From: Tieghemiomyces parasiticus
Lineage: Eukaryota > Kickxellomycota > Dimargaritomycetes > Dimargaritales > Dimargaritaceae
Direction of reading: 5' to 3'
Assembly: GCA_027575765.1 (NCBI GenBank)
Contig: JANBPT010000887.1
Span: 1 to 19,959, forward strand
DNA length: 19,959 bases
The translations under genes and the position numbers were made by a program. A model generated the notes under the pieces. That model did not search any database. It was not told the DNA's origin and worked only from the letters and a program-made list of their open reading frames with translations. Shown here in pieces: positions 1 to 9,558 of this stretch. Within the stretch, counting starts at the first letter, position 1. Every line of letters begins with the position of its first letter.

Positions 1-2721
1 GCCTGGATCCAAGCCTTGTGGATAAAGCTTACGGGTACCGGGTTTATTGCGAGGCCTATTGGCCCTATTCTAGATAATTGCGGTTGTGGTCAATCCACTC
101 GCCAATTTTTACTTACTCCACCGTGCCCACAGTCTGCGGTTTCGCCTACATCCCACATTTGTCGACGACATGATACCTATGCTCATGAGATGCTAGTATT
201 TACAGGGTCGTGGGCTCAAGGTCGTTCATGCTAAGTTTAGGCGGTGCTGCCCCGCACCTTGCCCTTGTATTGTGGCTTGTTCAGTTGCGACCAGGTTAAG
301 ATCCCCTGAAACGCATCTTTGCAAATATTCTGGCAACCAGGCTGTACTGGTGAGTAGGTTTGAGGCAGGAACCGTGCTGGTTGGGGGAGTAATGCCCGTC
401 GATCCGCCCTGGATCTGTCACTTGCTTCCTATACATGTGCCACAGAATGGTCATGGTTGTTATCAGTAGGAGGCTATTCGATTTCGTCGTCGTTTTCATG
501 AGGCACACGGTGAGCCCGGTACAGCCATGTACTTATGTAGACCACAAAGTCATCAGACCGGATACTGGAGAGATGCTAAATTCGGATGGTCACAGCCGTC
601 GTCTATGTGGAACATGGTCTGCTCCACAGCGCCCCCCCTAGCGACCCGGAACAGTTAAAGTGCGCTGAGTGAACGTTGGTGGGTTGCAAAAGGGTACCAG
701 CCTTAATTAGATTACTAAAAACGAGAAGCGAATCTGAGTAGCTGAGTATCAATTCTTAGGTATACTATTTTCATGCAGAGTTGTCCTTGGTTTTTGTGTG
801 CCGTTGCTATTGTCTGGGTTTATAACTTACGGCGCAGATTGCATGCATGGAATAGTGGTGGTCACGATGTTCTGATAATTGGCGTGCCAGTTAATCGGAT
901 AACATCTAGATGCCAAATAGATTGCCAAAGTTTGGATGGCTCCCTGACCCCGGCGGGTCTGAGTTGGAACTAGGCCGCCTTTGGAACGCCCTCTCTGGCG
1001 ACGGGAATCATCTGGTGGATTGTACGGCTAAATTCAGAGTCATCGTCGGTAGCAACGGTGTTCAGTCTGCTGTCACTGAATTAAATTTGGTCTCCCAAGC
1101 CAATCGAATACCAAACACTTATATCGGAGGCGGGTCGTGGAATAAGTTTGTGGAGGCCTCACGACTGGTAGTACTATGCATCCCCAGGCTATTAGCACAG
1201 GCCAGTCCGCTTGACATTAGGAAATTATTGTAAATACAGAGATGGCTGCCTGCCGACTATTCGGGGTGTTTCCAACAAGCTGGGTTCAGGATTAGACTAT
1301 GTCAAGCCTCTGAACGTTTCCTTTAGCGCCTTTATAGGCCCCTTCAATCCGACCCCGCGCAACGTCCAATTTTCTACGAAGGGGCGTCTAGACGATGTTG
1401 GATTAACGCCTCCAATTATGTAGCCTTAACACAATTTTTCCGTATTTGATTATCAATTTATTACGTCTAGTCGGTTAGTTGATTTACCATCCGATTTCCC
1501 TAGTTCCATCTGTCGCTTGGCTATCCACTCCAAGCGCCACTCTTACATCCATTCGGATTGGTAAACGGCAAGGGCATCTCCGTCACCAAAGAGGTCTACC
1601 CGAAGGCCTAGACTCGGCAAGGAAAGCAATCGGAGTCGGAGACCTTCTAGTCCTGTCCGACGCAAGGGCAAGGGTCCTGCAAGTATACAGGGCCTCCGTG
1701 TCATACTATTTCATGATCCGGCATCCTTACATTCGTCCACCCTTCCCACCCCTTAGCCTTTCTTCCATACACCAGACGTTTCGCCACAACCCCTTCTTAT
1801 TTCCCCTCGTTAGCCCCATTATATTTCTGATCGGCATTACAACTAGGAAAAGCCCTTGGGTGGCATGTGCTCCCCCCCCCTACTCAAACGGATTAGCCAC
1901 TTATAACTTGGGTTACAGCGAGAGATGAAAGAGACCGATTTACAAGCATGTCTAGACTGGCCTTAACTTGAATTTTGAGGTCTCAGGAATACACGTACGC
2001 AATGAGGACCAGCACAACCCGCCTAACGATTTTGGGTTGGGGGAAGGTTGGAACTTTAAACAGAAGTATGGTGCAAAGGAAGGAAGAAACACACCATGAT
2101 GAAAGGAGTGGATCGATTCCGGATTTGTTTAAGCTAAACTGTTCAACGTATGGTGCGCTACCAGATTTCATCTACGAAGTTTGAGTACAACATCACCGTT
2201 TGATATGTTGCAAACATATTGCAGCATCTACCAGAACTGGGTTGGGAAAGGCGAGCAAGGGTATTTGATGCACATCATATAAGCCAGGCCCTGGAGAAAA
2301 TGGCCGCAGAGACGGGAGGGTCGCGTATCGTCAGCGTAGGACAGTCAGTGTGGCAAATAGGAAATCCATCACCTCGGGCCCGGGAAGCTGTTGGACCCTC
2401 ATCAACGGGTTTGGCAGTTGAAGTTCACTGAGGGATGCGGGTGGAGCTTGGTTTGTTAGATATGCCTCTGGTCGCTAGAGTCCATTGGGAATCTCCGCTG
2501 GGTGGTGGCTGGTTCTTTGACATGGATACTATCATAATATTCCAGTGGTAAAAGATCATCAGTTATTTCAGATGCATGGAATTAGACGGTCAATAACAGA
2601 ATGCTCTGGGTGAAATATGGAGTGGATAAATGTGAATAGCGAAGAAAAATAATAATAACGGGAGAGTGGGCCGCCCATGTTGCGATTGGGTCAAAGGAGG
2701 AAGCACAGAGGCGATAATCAA
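1..2721. other. Gene-poor region, no supportable gene
   Basis: I find no coding region here. The open frames are short, several begin only at non-ATG codons, none has recognisable motifs, and they lack the strong codon preference of the real genes further right. The longest (1479-1928) is open mainly because the strand is pyrimidine-rich and so poor in stop codons. Visible sequence features are a C run at 632-638, a C run at 1872-1880, a pyrimidine-rich block at about 1690-1860, and a purine-leaning stretch at about 1970-2130. No tRNA B-box (GGTTCGANTCC-like) or terminal-repeat structure was recognised by eye. The right end lies downstream of the nucleoporin gene and must contain its 3' UTR, but no AATAAA is seen on that strand. 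A decayed transposon or an unrecognised ncRNA cannot be excluded. Confidence 0.6.
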
Positions 2722-5700
2722 TTAGAATAGCTTGTGGATGCGACGCTGTATATCTTGGAGATCTGCCAGAAGCGTCGGGTTATCGATGGTCGTCAACAAG
2801 ATTATGTACTTGGTAATGGCCTGATCGACGAGGTTGACGGGGAAAGACTCGGCGTCTTCCTGACCGCTTCCTCCCATGCCACCAAGCAAGCCTCCGGCCC
2901 CACCTGCACCCCCACTCGTGGTACGCTCGTCACGCACAACGGCCTGAAGCCACTGGTGCAAGAGATACACAATATCGCGAATCAGGAACGTGAGGGCCTC
3001 GGGCGATTTCCACGGGTCGGGTCGGTGCTGCACAAACAGGTTAAGGGCTTCGAACGTAGCGCTGTACGGTACGCGGGCGCTAGCGAGCGTCTGGACGGAC
3101 CACCCGGCGGGCACCACGGATGATCGTTCGTAGGCCAGGGTTTCCAGGCGACCACTAATGTATGGGAGCGGGAACACCATGTCTGCTACGTTAAGGATGT
3201 GGCCCAGTTCGCGAATCTTGGCGCTGACCGCCGTGAGGGCTACCGAGCCCGAATCCAACATGGATGAGTTCGATCCGAATAACCCGTTACTGGCCGACGC
3301 ATCCATCGCTGCGGGGCTAGTACCACCACCGTTGCCGGAAGTCGCTTGGTCAAGGGCTTCTTGGAAGATAGCGTCCCATAGTTGCTCCACCAGCGGGGGA
3401 TCGTAATGGTTGGACGATTTGAAGATGAGCAGCATCATGTCGTAGAGTTGGAAGGGCTCGGCAAAGTCGTTGTACAGTGTCGAAATATCCAGGAGGCTCT
3501 GGTCGAGTAATTCCAGGGCCTGGCGGAGGACATCTTGCTGCTGCTGCTGGTCCTCTGTCGCATGGTCGCCCGCTGCGGCATACTGGGCCTCGCGGACGGC
3601 AAGGCGACGCTGGATTTCAAGCTGAATTTGGGCAACTTCCAACTTCTCCTCAAGGTCTTGCAGTAGGGTATAGGCCAACCGGCGGGCAGCGCCGTTAAGA
3701 GCGCTCCGACAGTTCCCAACAGCCAGACTGAGGTACTCAAGACGTTCGGCCAAGTTGAGTGGGAATTGGGCCGACTCAGCGAGGTTGTTGAGCACCTTGG
3801 CGGCCGCCACGTAGTTGTCACCGCGGGCGTAGTACTTCCACAGCAGGTCGCACTTCTGTTGATCCACAGGTTCGCGCAAAAGAAAGGCCTCCAGGTAGGG
3901 TGTCTTCGCGTCGAGAAGCTCAGGCCCGTCACCGCGGGCCAGCTGCCACTCGTAGAGACAGTAGAAAAAGAGCTCGTCCTTTACAGTGGGCAGCAGGTGG
4001 GTGACCAGGCGCCGGGCCTCCTCGGGGTTCCCGTATCGTGCCTGCTGGCCAGCCGCTCGCGGCGGACCTGGCAGCGCCGGCCGGCCCGTCAGCTGGGACG
4101 TGTCGCTACCAGCCCCGGCGCCGAAGGTCTCAAGGATAGTAAACACACGCTGGTAACACTCGCGACGATGGGCCAGGACGTCGGCGGCCTGGGGAGAGCA
4201 GTTAGGATCATGGTTGTAGAAGGGCAGGGAGATGTTATCCGGGTCGGCGGCCCGGGCGCAGGCAAGGGCAAGTTCGACGGCGCCCACGGGGAAACCGAGG
4301 CCACAGAAAGTCTCGCACACGTCGTCAAGGGTGGCCAAGGAGAGGTGCGGAGCGATGCGGGTGAACAGCGTGAGGGACTCGCGGAGCAGACTTGTCCGCT
4401 CGGGAACCTCGGAGGACTCCTTGGCGCGCATCAAGGTCTCGAGGGCCTGGTAGAGCGTGATGTCGTCCGGATTGCAAAAGTGGGCGCATCGCTTGCGCAG
4501 GGCGTCCACGACGGCATTGGTACCGGGCCCGCCGGCGTGCACGGTGAGGATAGCCACCACCACTTCGCGGCAGAGGTCGCGGGTCTCTTGCTTGAGCATC
4601 AGGTCACGAAACTGCAGTTTGACCAGATCCTCGCGCTGCTCCCGAGGCACTTGGGCCACGACTGCGGGCACGCGGAAGTCGTGAAGCAGGAGAAGGAAGG
4701 CCACAGCCTCCAGGCAGTAGACCAAGAGAGCGTGCAGGGCTGTCGTGGCCTGGCGCTCGGACTCTTGAGCTTCGGCGGCAGCGTCGAACGCGGTGGAGTC
4801 GGGGAACGGCGGGATCTGGGCTACGAACGCTTGGAGCTGACCGAGTCCGCGCTGCACGTGTTGGAGGACCGCTGGCGGGTAGGCCAGGTCTACCTGGGCG
4901 GGTCCTGAAGGGGCGGCGACTGTTTTGAACACCGGTCTAAACCAGAGCGGGGCGATCAGACGGTGTAGGTACAGGGCCAGGCCATGGTAACGCGGGCTGA
5001 ACGATGCCTGGGTCGTGGCGTCGGCTCCGGTGGAAAAATTGCGCGCAGCGGCGTTCGCCGTCGGGTGGTGCGTACCGGCCAAATCGAAAAACACATTGCG
5101 GGCCTTCTCGTGCACGGCAGATCCGGTCAGACGATCGAAACCAGTGAGGTTAGTAGCCCCGCCCACCGCGTCTTGGCGGGCAGCCAGGGTATCCCCGGCG
5201 CCGTCTCCACTGCCCATATTGGTGCAGAGCAGGTGGAGGCACATGGCGCAGACCTCGGTGGCGCCGTAATGCGTGAGGAATGTGGTAAAATTCTGCGGGG
5301 TGGTGGTGACCGATCGCAGGAGCTGGTAGAGGTAGTCGATGGGTCGTTGGTGAGTGAGGATGTGGATACCCGAGTTGGTGAGGACCAGGAACCGGCGGGC
5401 CGGGAACTGAGTCTGCAGCAGCAGTTCGTTTTCGGTAGGCCGTGTAAACGCCGTCATGAAGTGGCGCAGTGGCACCAGTTCGGTCATGACCCACGTCTTG
5501 CCCTCGATGCCGACAGCCGTGTTGAACTCGATGAGGGTGGGCCGCTTCTGATTGGTGGCGAACCGCTGCATCCGGCCCGAGTCACTGCCCAGAGTGAGTA
5601 GGGTGTCGGTCGCGTCCCCTAGTCCGCTGGCTCCCAGGTAGATGCCGCGGCCGGCGAAGGCGCAATGTACATCCAGATGCGGGTTGGCCATGGAACGCGT

Positions 5701-6903
5701 GTCGCCTGTGGTTAACGTCGACTGCGGGGGAACGCGGACATGTACGAGTTCTAGGGTCGAGGGTGGGGCGTTCGCGGCCCGGTCGGCGGGGGCGCCACCG
5801 TATCCGACCGCGGCGAATCGGTGCTCGCGTGGCGTGGTGGAGAAGTAAAGGCGGTACCCGGTCGACGTAGACGCCATGAGGTGGAATCGTTTGGACTCGT
5901 AAGCCGGCACGGCGTGCAGGGCTACAATCACAAACTGGTCGCGGTGCACGTAGGACGCCGACGGGCAGAGTGCCAGAAGCTGGTTGCAGATCTGGTCGTT
6001 CCGGGCCACCCGGTGGAACTCGGTCCCTTGGGGGCCCAGATAGAACGCCTCGATGTGAGATTTGCGGGACAATGTGAATACCAGGCGCCGAGTGTCATCG
6101 ACCAAGAGCTGGGTCACCGAGTCGTCTGTTGTGTCGCGTAAGAAGCTGGGCATCAGGTACGAGAGGGCGGGAGCGGTGAGGTTGACCTTGCGGCAGCGCC
6201 GGCTGAACCAGCCCTCCTCCCGGTCGTAGAGTACCTCGTAGATGTGATGGTCGCTGCCGGACATGAAGATCCGGCCGTCTGCAGTACCAGCGATGTGCTG
6301 CATGGTCACGTTGTCGGTTGCCACGGCGAGCTGGGTCGTATAAAAGGTTACATCACCGCCAGGTTTCGACTTGCCGTTACGGGCGGCAATACCGAGCATG
6401 ATGACCTCGAGCGGGGTGGCGAACACCAACAGAAAGTTGACATTATCGTCCAGGACACCAGGCTTGGGCCGAACCAGGGCTACACTGACGATGATTTGGT
6501 CCTGCTCAGAGTACGAATGGAATTCCTTGCCGTCGGTATAGTTCCACAGAAACAGGCGGTGGTCAATGGTGATCCAGGCACGGTTGATCTCGGGGAACAG
6601 GCCCATGAAGCAGCGACAATGCAGGAGGTCGTACTGGTCGAACAAGTCGTCGGGGAGGGGTATCGACCGCGTCTTCTGAAAGAGTTCCCAGCCTGGAAAC
6701 AGCGGTGGTGTGTAGTCGCCTGACGTGGAGGCCTGGAGGGCAACGTCAGTGTCGGGGTACTTCAGGTCGGCCTCAGCCTGCTTCTCGATCTCCTTGGCGG
6801 CCTGGATTACCAGGCCCTTAGCGACCATGGCGTTGGGGTCCGCAGATGCGCTGGCGTAGGAGGTCCCGGGCCCGGCGGTCGGTGGGACCTGATCGATGTC
6901 CAT
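2722..6903 (-). CDS. NUP170: Nuclear pore scaffold nucleoporin, Nup155/Nup170 family
   Basis: A complete, intron-less 1393-residue protein. Human Nup155 is about 1390 residues and yeast Nup170 about 1500. The family builds the inner ring of the nuclear pore, bridging membrane-side and Nic96/Nup53-type partners. The signature MGLFPEINRAWITIDHRLFL begins at residue 100, at the entrance to the N-terminal seven-bladed beta-propeller (about 80-530). The rest, from about 620 to the end, is an alpha-helical solenoid. Low-complexity insertions sit in the solenoid: a Q5 run near 1118-1122, a Ser/Gly/Asn-rich loop near 1180-1217 containing a GLFG tetrapeptide (1207-1210), and a Gly-rich loop at 1328-1347. 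The start ATG is preceded on the coding strand by a pyrimidine-rich leader (6904-6975) and followed by G; Met26 is the next in-frame Met. Yeast has two paralogues (Nup157, Nup170); which of these this corresponds to cannot be told, so the symbol denotes the family. Confidence 0.97.
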   Translation of the reverse strand: MDIDQVPPTAGPGTSYASASADPNAMVAKGLVIQAAKEIEKQAEADLKYPDTDVALQASTSGDYTPPLFPGWELFQKTRSIPLPDDLFDQYDLLHCRCFMGLFPEINRAWITIDHRLFLWNYTDGKEFHSYSEQDQIIVSVALVRPKPGVLDDNVNFLLVFATPLEVIMLGIAARNGKSKPGGDVTFYTTQLAVATDNVTMQHIAGTADGRIFMSGSDHHIYEVLYDREEGWFSRRCRKVNLTAPALSYLMPSFLRDTTDDSVTQLLVDDTRRLVFTLSRKSHIEAFYLGPQGTEFHRVARNDQICNQLLALCPSASYVHRDQFVIVALHAVPAYESKRFHLMASTSTGYRLYFSTTPREHRFAAVGYGGAPADRAANAPPSTLELVHVRVPPQSTLTTGDTRSMANPHLDVHCAFAGRGIYLGASGLGDATDTLLTLGSDSGRMQRFATNQKRPTLIEFNTAVGIEGKTWVMTELVPLRHFMTAFTRPTENELLLQTQFPARRFLVLTNSGIHILTHQRPIDYLYQLLRSVTTTPQNFTTFLTHYGATEVCAMCLHLLCTNMGSGDGAGDTLAARQDAVGGATNLTGFDRLTGSAVHEKARNVFFDLAGTHHPTANAAARNFSTGADATTQASFSPRYHGLALYLHRLIAPLWFRPVFKTVAAPSGPAQVDLAYPPAVLQHVQRGLGQLQAFVAQIPPFPDSTAFDAAAEAQESERQATTALHALLVYCLEAVAFLLLLHDFRVPAVVAQVPREQREDLVKLQFRDLMLKQETRDLCREVVVAILTVHAGGPGTNAVVDALRKRCAHFCNPDDITLYQALETLMRAKESSEVPERTSLLRESLTLFTRIAPHLSLATLDDVCETFCGLGFPVGAVELALACARAADPDNISLPFYNHDPNCSPQAADVLAHRRECYQRVFTILETFGAGAGSDTSQLTGRPALPGPPRAAGQQARYGNPEEARRLVTHLLPTVKDELFFYCLYEWQLARGDGPELLDAKTPYLEAFLLREPVDQQKCDLLWKYYARGDNYVAAAKVLNNLAESAQFPLNLAERLEYLSLAVGNCRSALNGAARRLAYTLLQDLEEKLEVAQIQLEIQRRLAVREAQYAAAGDHATEDQQQQQDVLRQALELLDQSLLDISTLYNDFAEPFQLYDMMLLIFKSSNHYDPPLVEQLWDAIFQEALDQATSGNGGGTSPAAMDASASNGLFGSNSSMLDSGSVALTAVSAKIRELGHILNVADMVFPLPYISGRLETLAYERSSVVPAGWSVQTLASARVPYSATFEALNLFVQHRPDPWKSPEALTFLIRDIVYLLHQWLQAVVRDERTTSGGAGGAGGLLGGMGGSGQEDAESFPVNLVDQAITKYIILLTTIDNPTLLADLQDIQRRIHKLF

Positions 6904-8286
6904 GGCAAAGGGAGAAGAAGGGAAGGGAATCTAAAAAGGCGGCTACCGGATGAAGGAGAATTAGGGTGGGGGGAGGAACGTCAATGGCAAACGCGACAAA
7001 GCAATGGATTGAGGGTAAGAAACTCCGCTGGATAGCGGGGTAGCGAACTGATGAGTGAGCTTTAACGCTTGGCCATTTGGAAGCTACACAATGGGATTCC
7101 TGAAAAAGTCGCCCAGATTGCAAAACCAGTTGTTGATAAACCGACTGTGCGCAAATTGGGTACCGCAGCGGCACAAGTGACAGGAGTGGTTCATACGGGG
7201 GCACCGGGCGGTGTACATGGGCAGAGGCTGGTTGGAATAAAACAAAAAAAACAAAATGGCTCAAGCTGCGTACGGGCCAGTGGGAGAAAATTCCAACTCC
7301 TGGGTCTAGCGATCAAGGGGTTGTGCTGGATTATATTATGAGCTGAGCAGGTCAACTAAACGCTGGTGGTTATCTAGACGTGATGCCACGGTGCGGGAGC
7401 AGAAGTGATGCTAGTTTACTATGGTGTCGCCCATTTCGCACTATGTATAACCTTGTTATCAAGTGCCACGTCAACAGGTAGCCCGTTAGCCAAAGGTTCA
7501 TCCGATTTACAGCCTCAACGCCGCGCTATGCGTTGAGTAGAGTGGAGTGGCGACGTGTTGAGAAGTGGCGTACCGACGGTGGAGTGAGCAGCCGACTGGG
7601 CCTGCCGTGTGTTCTTTATGGTAATATAAATATCCGTGTGTTTTTTCTAAGATCCCCTGTTTGTTGCCGTGGTCGGGCGAGCTTCGACACTACAGGATCT
7701 CTCCGCCGTGTGGCTACTATACCGAGCCTGTCGGTGACTTTGCCGCTTTTCCTTACAAAATTAAAGAACCAGATATCTGGAGACCCCATGAAACTAAACG
7801 CTGTTCACAAAGTTTACCCCGAGCAGAGCATACTCTCGAGCAGCGCTGAGCCACATAGGTTCTAGTGGTATCTGCCCACCATTTCTGGACGGAGTGGCAC
7901 GGACGATGAATCGCGAACACGCCTTGGCACGACGATCATGCCGGTAGCGTTACCCTCGTTCTCACCAGTTATACTACGGCTAATGCGATCAATTATACCT
8001 AGCACGGAGCGCCACACCATCAATCTAGTTAATCTCCGACTCTGAGAACCATAATTCCGATAAATATTATTAAAGGCTCAATTCGGTAGCGCCCAGGTTC
8101 GCAGTAGAGATCATCAGGATCCGTCACGTTCGTATTGCAGGGGGGGGGGGGCGGAAGCTTTCGCTAACCCGCCGGCTCTGACATGGCAGGCCAAGGCAAA
8201 TGCGGGGTGTCGCACAAGCTTGCATGACCCACCAACATCTATCCATCCCATCCATTACCTCGGAGGCACCCCTCATGCGGCCGGCG
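6904..8286. other. Nucleoporin 5' flank and spacer, no gene seen
   Basis: The left end (6904 to about 7270) is upstream of the minus-strand nucleoporin. Its first 70 bases are strongly purine-rich on the plus strand, that is, a pyrimidine-rich leader for that gene, and an A-rich tract at 7236-7256 gives a T-rich promoter-like tract on the coding strand. From about 7330 to 8280 I see nothing coding: the open frames at 7069-7341 and 7533-7865 begin at TTG and have no motifs. Minor features are a perfect 8-bp inverted repeat (7514-7521 with 7530-7537, 8-nt spacer), which is expected by chance in a window this size, and a run of twelve G at 8140-8151. Confidence 0.55.
8140..8151 (+). repeat. Homopolymer G12 tract
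   Basis: Twelve consecutive G residues, the longest G run in the window, about 135 bases before the TATA-like box of the candidate small gene. Such tracts can exclude nucleosomes or form quadruplexes, and are also a common site of assembly length error. Only the run itself is observed. Confidence 0.9.
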
Positions 8287-8294
8287 TATATAAT
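8287..8294 (+). promoter_or_regulatory. TATA-like box upstream of small candidate gene
   Basis: The sequence TATATAAT lies 203 bases before the ATG at 8497. Between them the sequence becomes pyrimidine-rich (about 8400-8490), as in the leaders of the other genes here. Assignment as a promoter is inference from motif and spacing. Confidence 0.4.
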
Positions 8295-8496
8295 TGGGAG
8301 TCGCCGTCCTCGACCGATTAATTGGTTCGTTTCCGATTATCCTCACGTACCGCCTATTTAACCTAGCGACCGGCTCGTTAGCATTAGAAACATCAGCCCT
8401 ACCATCTGCCAAGCACCGCTCTCCAGCGCCAGCGTCCTCCTCTACGACTCCGTTCTTCCCCTCAAGGCCTGTTCTTTTGTCCTGTTCTATTCCAGC

Positions 8497-8697
8497 ATGC
8501 AAATTCGGAGGGTTCTGGAGATTACAGTCTTGGTCCTGGTGACTATTTCCCCGCTGGTTCGCTATGCCGCCAGCCAACCTCTACCGAGGTTGATACAAAG
8601 CGGCACCAAAGGGTCTCATGTCATTATGTCCGGCGCCGGTCTACATTTTGCAGCCTATTTTACCGGAGGCACCTTCACGGTCTCCATAACTTTTTAG
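8497..8697 (+). CDS. Candidate small secreted protein (66 aa)
   Basis: I do not recognise this protein. The ORF starts at a true ATG and encodes 66 residues. The N-terminus has the plan of a secretory signal: a basic start (MQIRR), a hydrophobic core (about residues 6-21) and an Ala/Ser-containing site (AAS before Gln27-Pro28) where signal peptidase could cut. That leaves a mature peptide of about 40 residues with no cysteines, rich in Gly, Thr and hydrophobic residues. Context supports a transcription unit: TATA-like box at 8287, pyrimidine-rich leader, and AATAAA at 8801-8806, about 100 bases after the stop. Against it: short length, no recognised homologue, no strong Kozak match, and an ORF this size can arise by chance. 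No convincing intron donor lies within it. It could instead be the 5' part of a gene whose other exons I cannot see. Confidence 0.35.
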   Translation: MQIRRVLEITVLVLVTISPLVRYAASQPLPRLIQSGTKGSHVIMSGAGLHFAAYFTGGTFTVSITF

Positions 8698-8800
8698 GCA
8701 GGGGGAACAAAGGAGGTGACGACCACTCAACATTCTCCAACGTAAGCTATGTCCAGAGCGCTCCGTAGGCTAATCAGTGCCCGGCTCCCTATCACATTCC

Positions 8801-8806
8801 AATAAA
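8801..8806 (+). terminator. AATAAA poly(A)-like signal
   Basis: A canonical AATAAA hexamer 104 bases after the stop of the 66-aa ORF and well before the transporter leader, so it would fit the 3' end of the small gene. It lies in a locally AT-rich patch (AATAAATATAT). A single hexamer is weak evidence alone. Confidence 0.35.
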
Positions 8807-9558
8807 TATATCACCGCGGCCTCGTCCACATCAAGCAATTCTCGTGCAGCTCAAACCCGAGCTCCACCAGGGCGGGTGTCATTGATAAAGACTTAAACGA
8901 GGAAACCTGCCAAACATACTGGCACCTGCCCTGGCCCTCCCCTCACGGTCATGCGACTCCAACCAGGGTGGGAGTGGAGTAGTGGCAGTTCTGAGAAAGG
9001 TGGCTTGGGGGGAGGACCTACTCCCCACCTGTTCACCCTGACCCCTGACCGTGGCCCTTGCAACCTGGCCACCTACTGCTAGTTTGCAGCTTCTATCACT
9101 TCAAGCGCCGGCCAACCAGCGGGGCCAAAGGGCGTGGGGTCCCCCGTGGCACGGAAGTGCGGGGTCCATAGCACCAAACAGACACACAGTGGTCGGCCAC
9201 AGGTAGGCAATCGATTGCTCGGCCAGTGAGTTGGATGAAGTGTATGAGGCTGCTGGTCATTACGTTTGGCCTGAGCTCCTCAGCCGGCAAGTTAAATATC
9301 CGTGGCCCGCCCTTCCTCACGGGGTCCAACCGCCCTTTCACCTCCTCGCTGGACCTATTGCTGGCCCCGCCAGACACCGCCCTTAACGCCCGAATGTGAC
9401 TGCCCTTCTTCGTTTGTACGACCGTTGTCTAATTACCCGCTCATCGCCCTGGTTGTATTGCCACCTGGGCTTGCACTCCCTTCCTTCGCTTGACCTCAGC
9501 ATTCCGCCCAGCCTCCCCACCGCCTCTCCCCATCGTCACTACGTTCACCCATACCACC
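8807..9558 (+). promoter_or_regulatory. Upstream region and pyrimidine-rich leader of transporter
   Basis: No coding sequence is supportable here; the minus-strand frame at 9096-9377 starts at GTG and has no motifs. A TTAAATA at 9292-9298 lies about 260 bases before the transporter ATG and could be a TATA element. From about 9400 to 9558 the plus strand is rich in C and T, ending in ACCACCATGG, a near-ideal start context. Two loosely similar G/C-rich segments, CCACCAGGGCGGGTG near 8866 and CCAACCAGGGTGGGAG near 8959, may be chance or regulator sites. Confidence 0.4.

Noticed and set aside
910..1233. 107-codon plus-strand frame
   Set aside because: No motif, no promoter-like or leader context, composition like the surrounding non-coding DNA.
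1479..1928. 149-codon plus-strand frame
   Set aside because: Begins at TTG, first ATG is half way in, and it is open mainly because the strand is pyrimidine-rich; no recognisable protein.
1983..2171. Minus-strand 62-codon ORF with a hydrophobic C-terminal half
   Set aside because: True ATG, but no clear signal, leader or poly(A) context; compatible with chance.
3435..3932. Minus-strand 165-codon frame inside the nucleoporin
   Set aside because: A shifted-frame shadow: Arg/Ser/Pro-rich translation typical of reading a GC-rich gene out of frame.
3766..4908. Long plus-strand open frame (380 codons) opposite the nucleoporin
   Set aside because: It is a mirror frame of a GC-rich coding sequence; its translation is low in structure and shows no family motifs, while the minus-strand protein is clearly Nup155/170.
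4984..5601. Plus-strand open frame of 205 codons
   Set aside because: Also antisense to the nucleoporin beta-propeller; no motif and no independent promoter signals.
7069..7341. Plus-strand 90-codon frame near the nucleoporin promoter
   Set aside because: Begins at TTG; no motif; it overlaps the expected promoter of the minus-strand gene.
7514..7537. Perfect 8-bp inverted repeat with 8-nt spacer (CTCAACGC/GCGTTGAG)
   Set aside because: Several such repeats are expected by chance in 20 kb; no terminator or operator context.
9490..9558. 23-codon N-terminal extension of the transporter
   Set aside because: It starts at TTG; the ATG at 9559 has an excellent context and the extension lies in the pyrimidine-rich leader.
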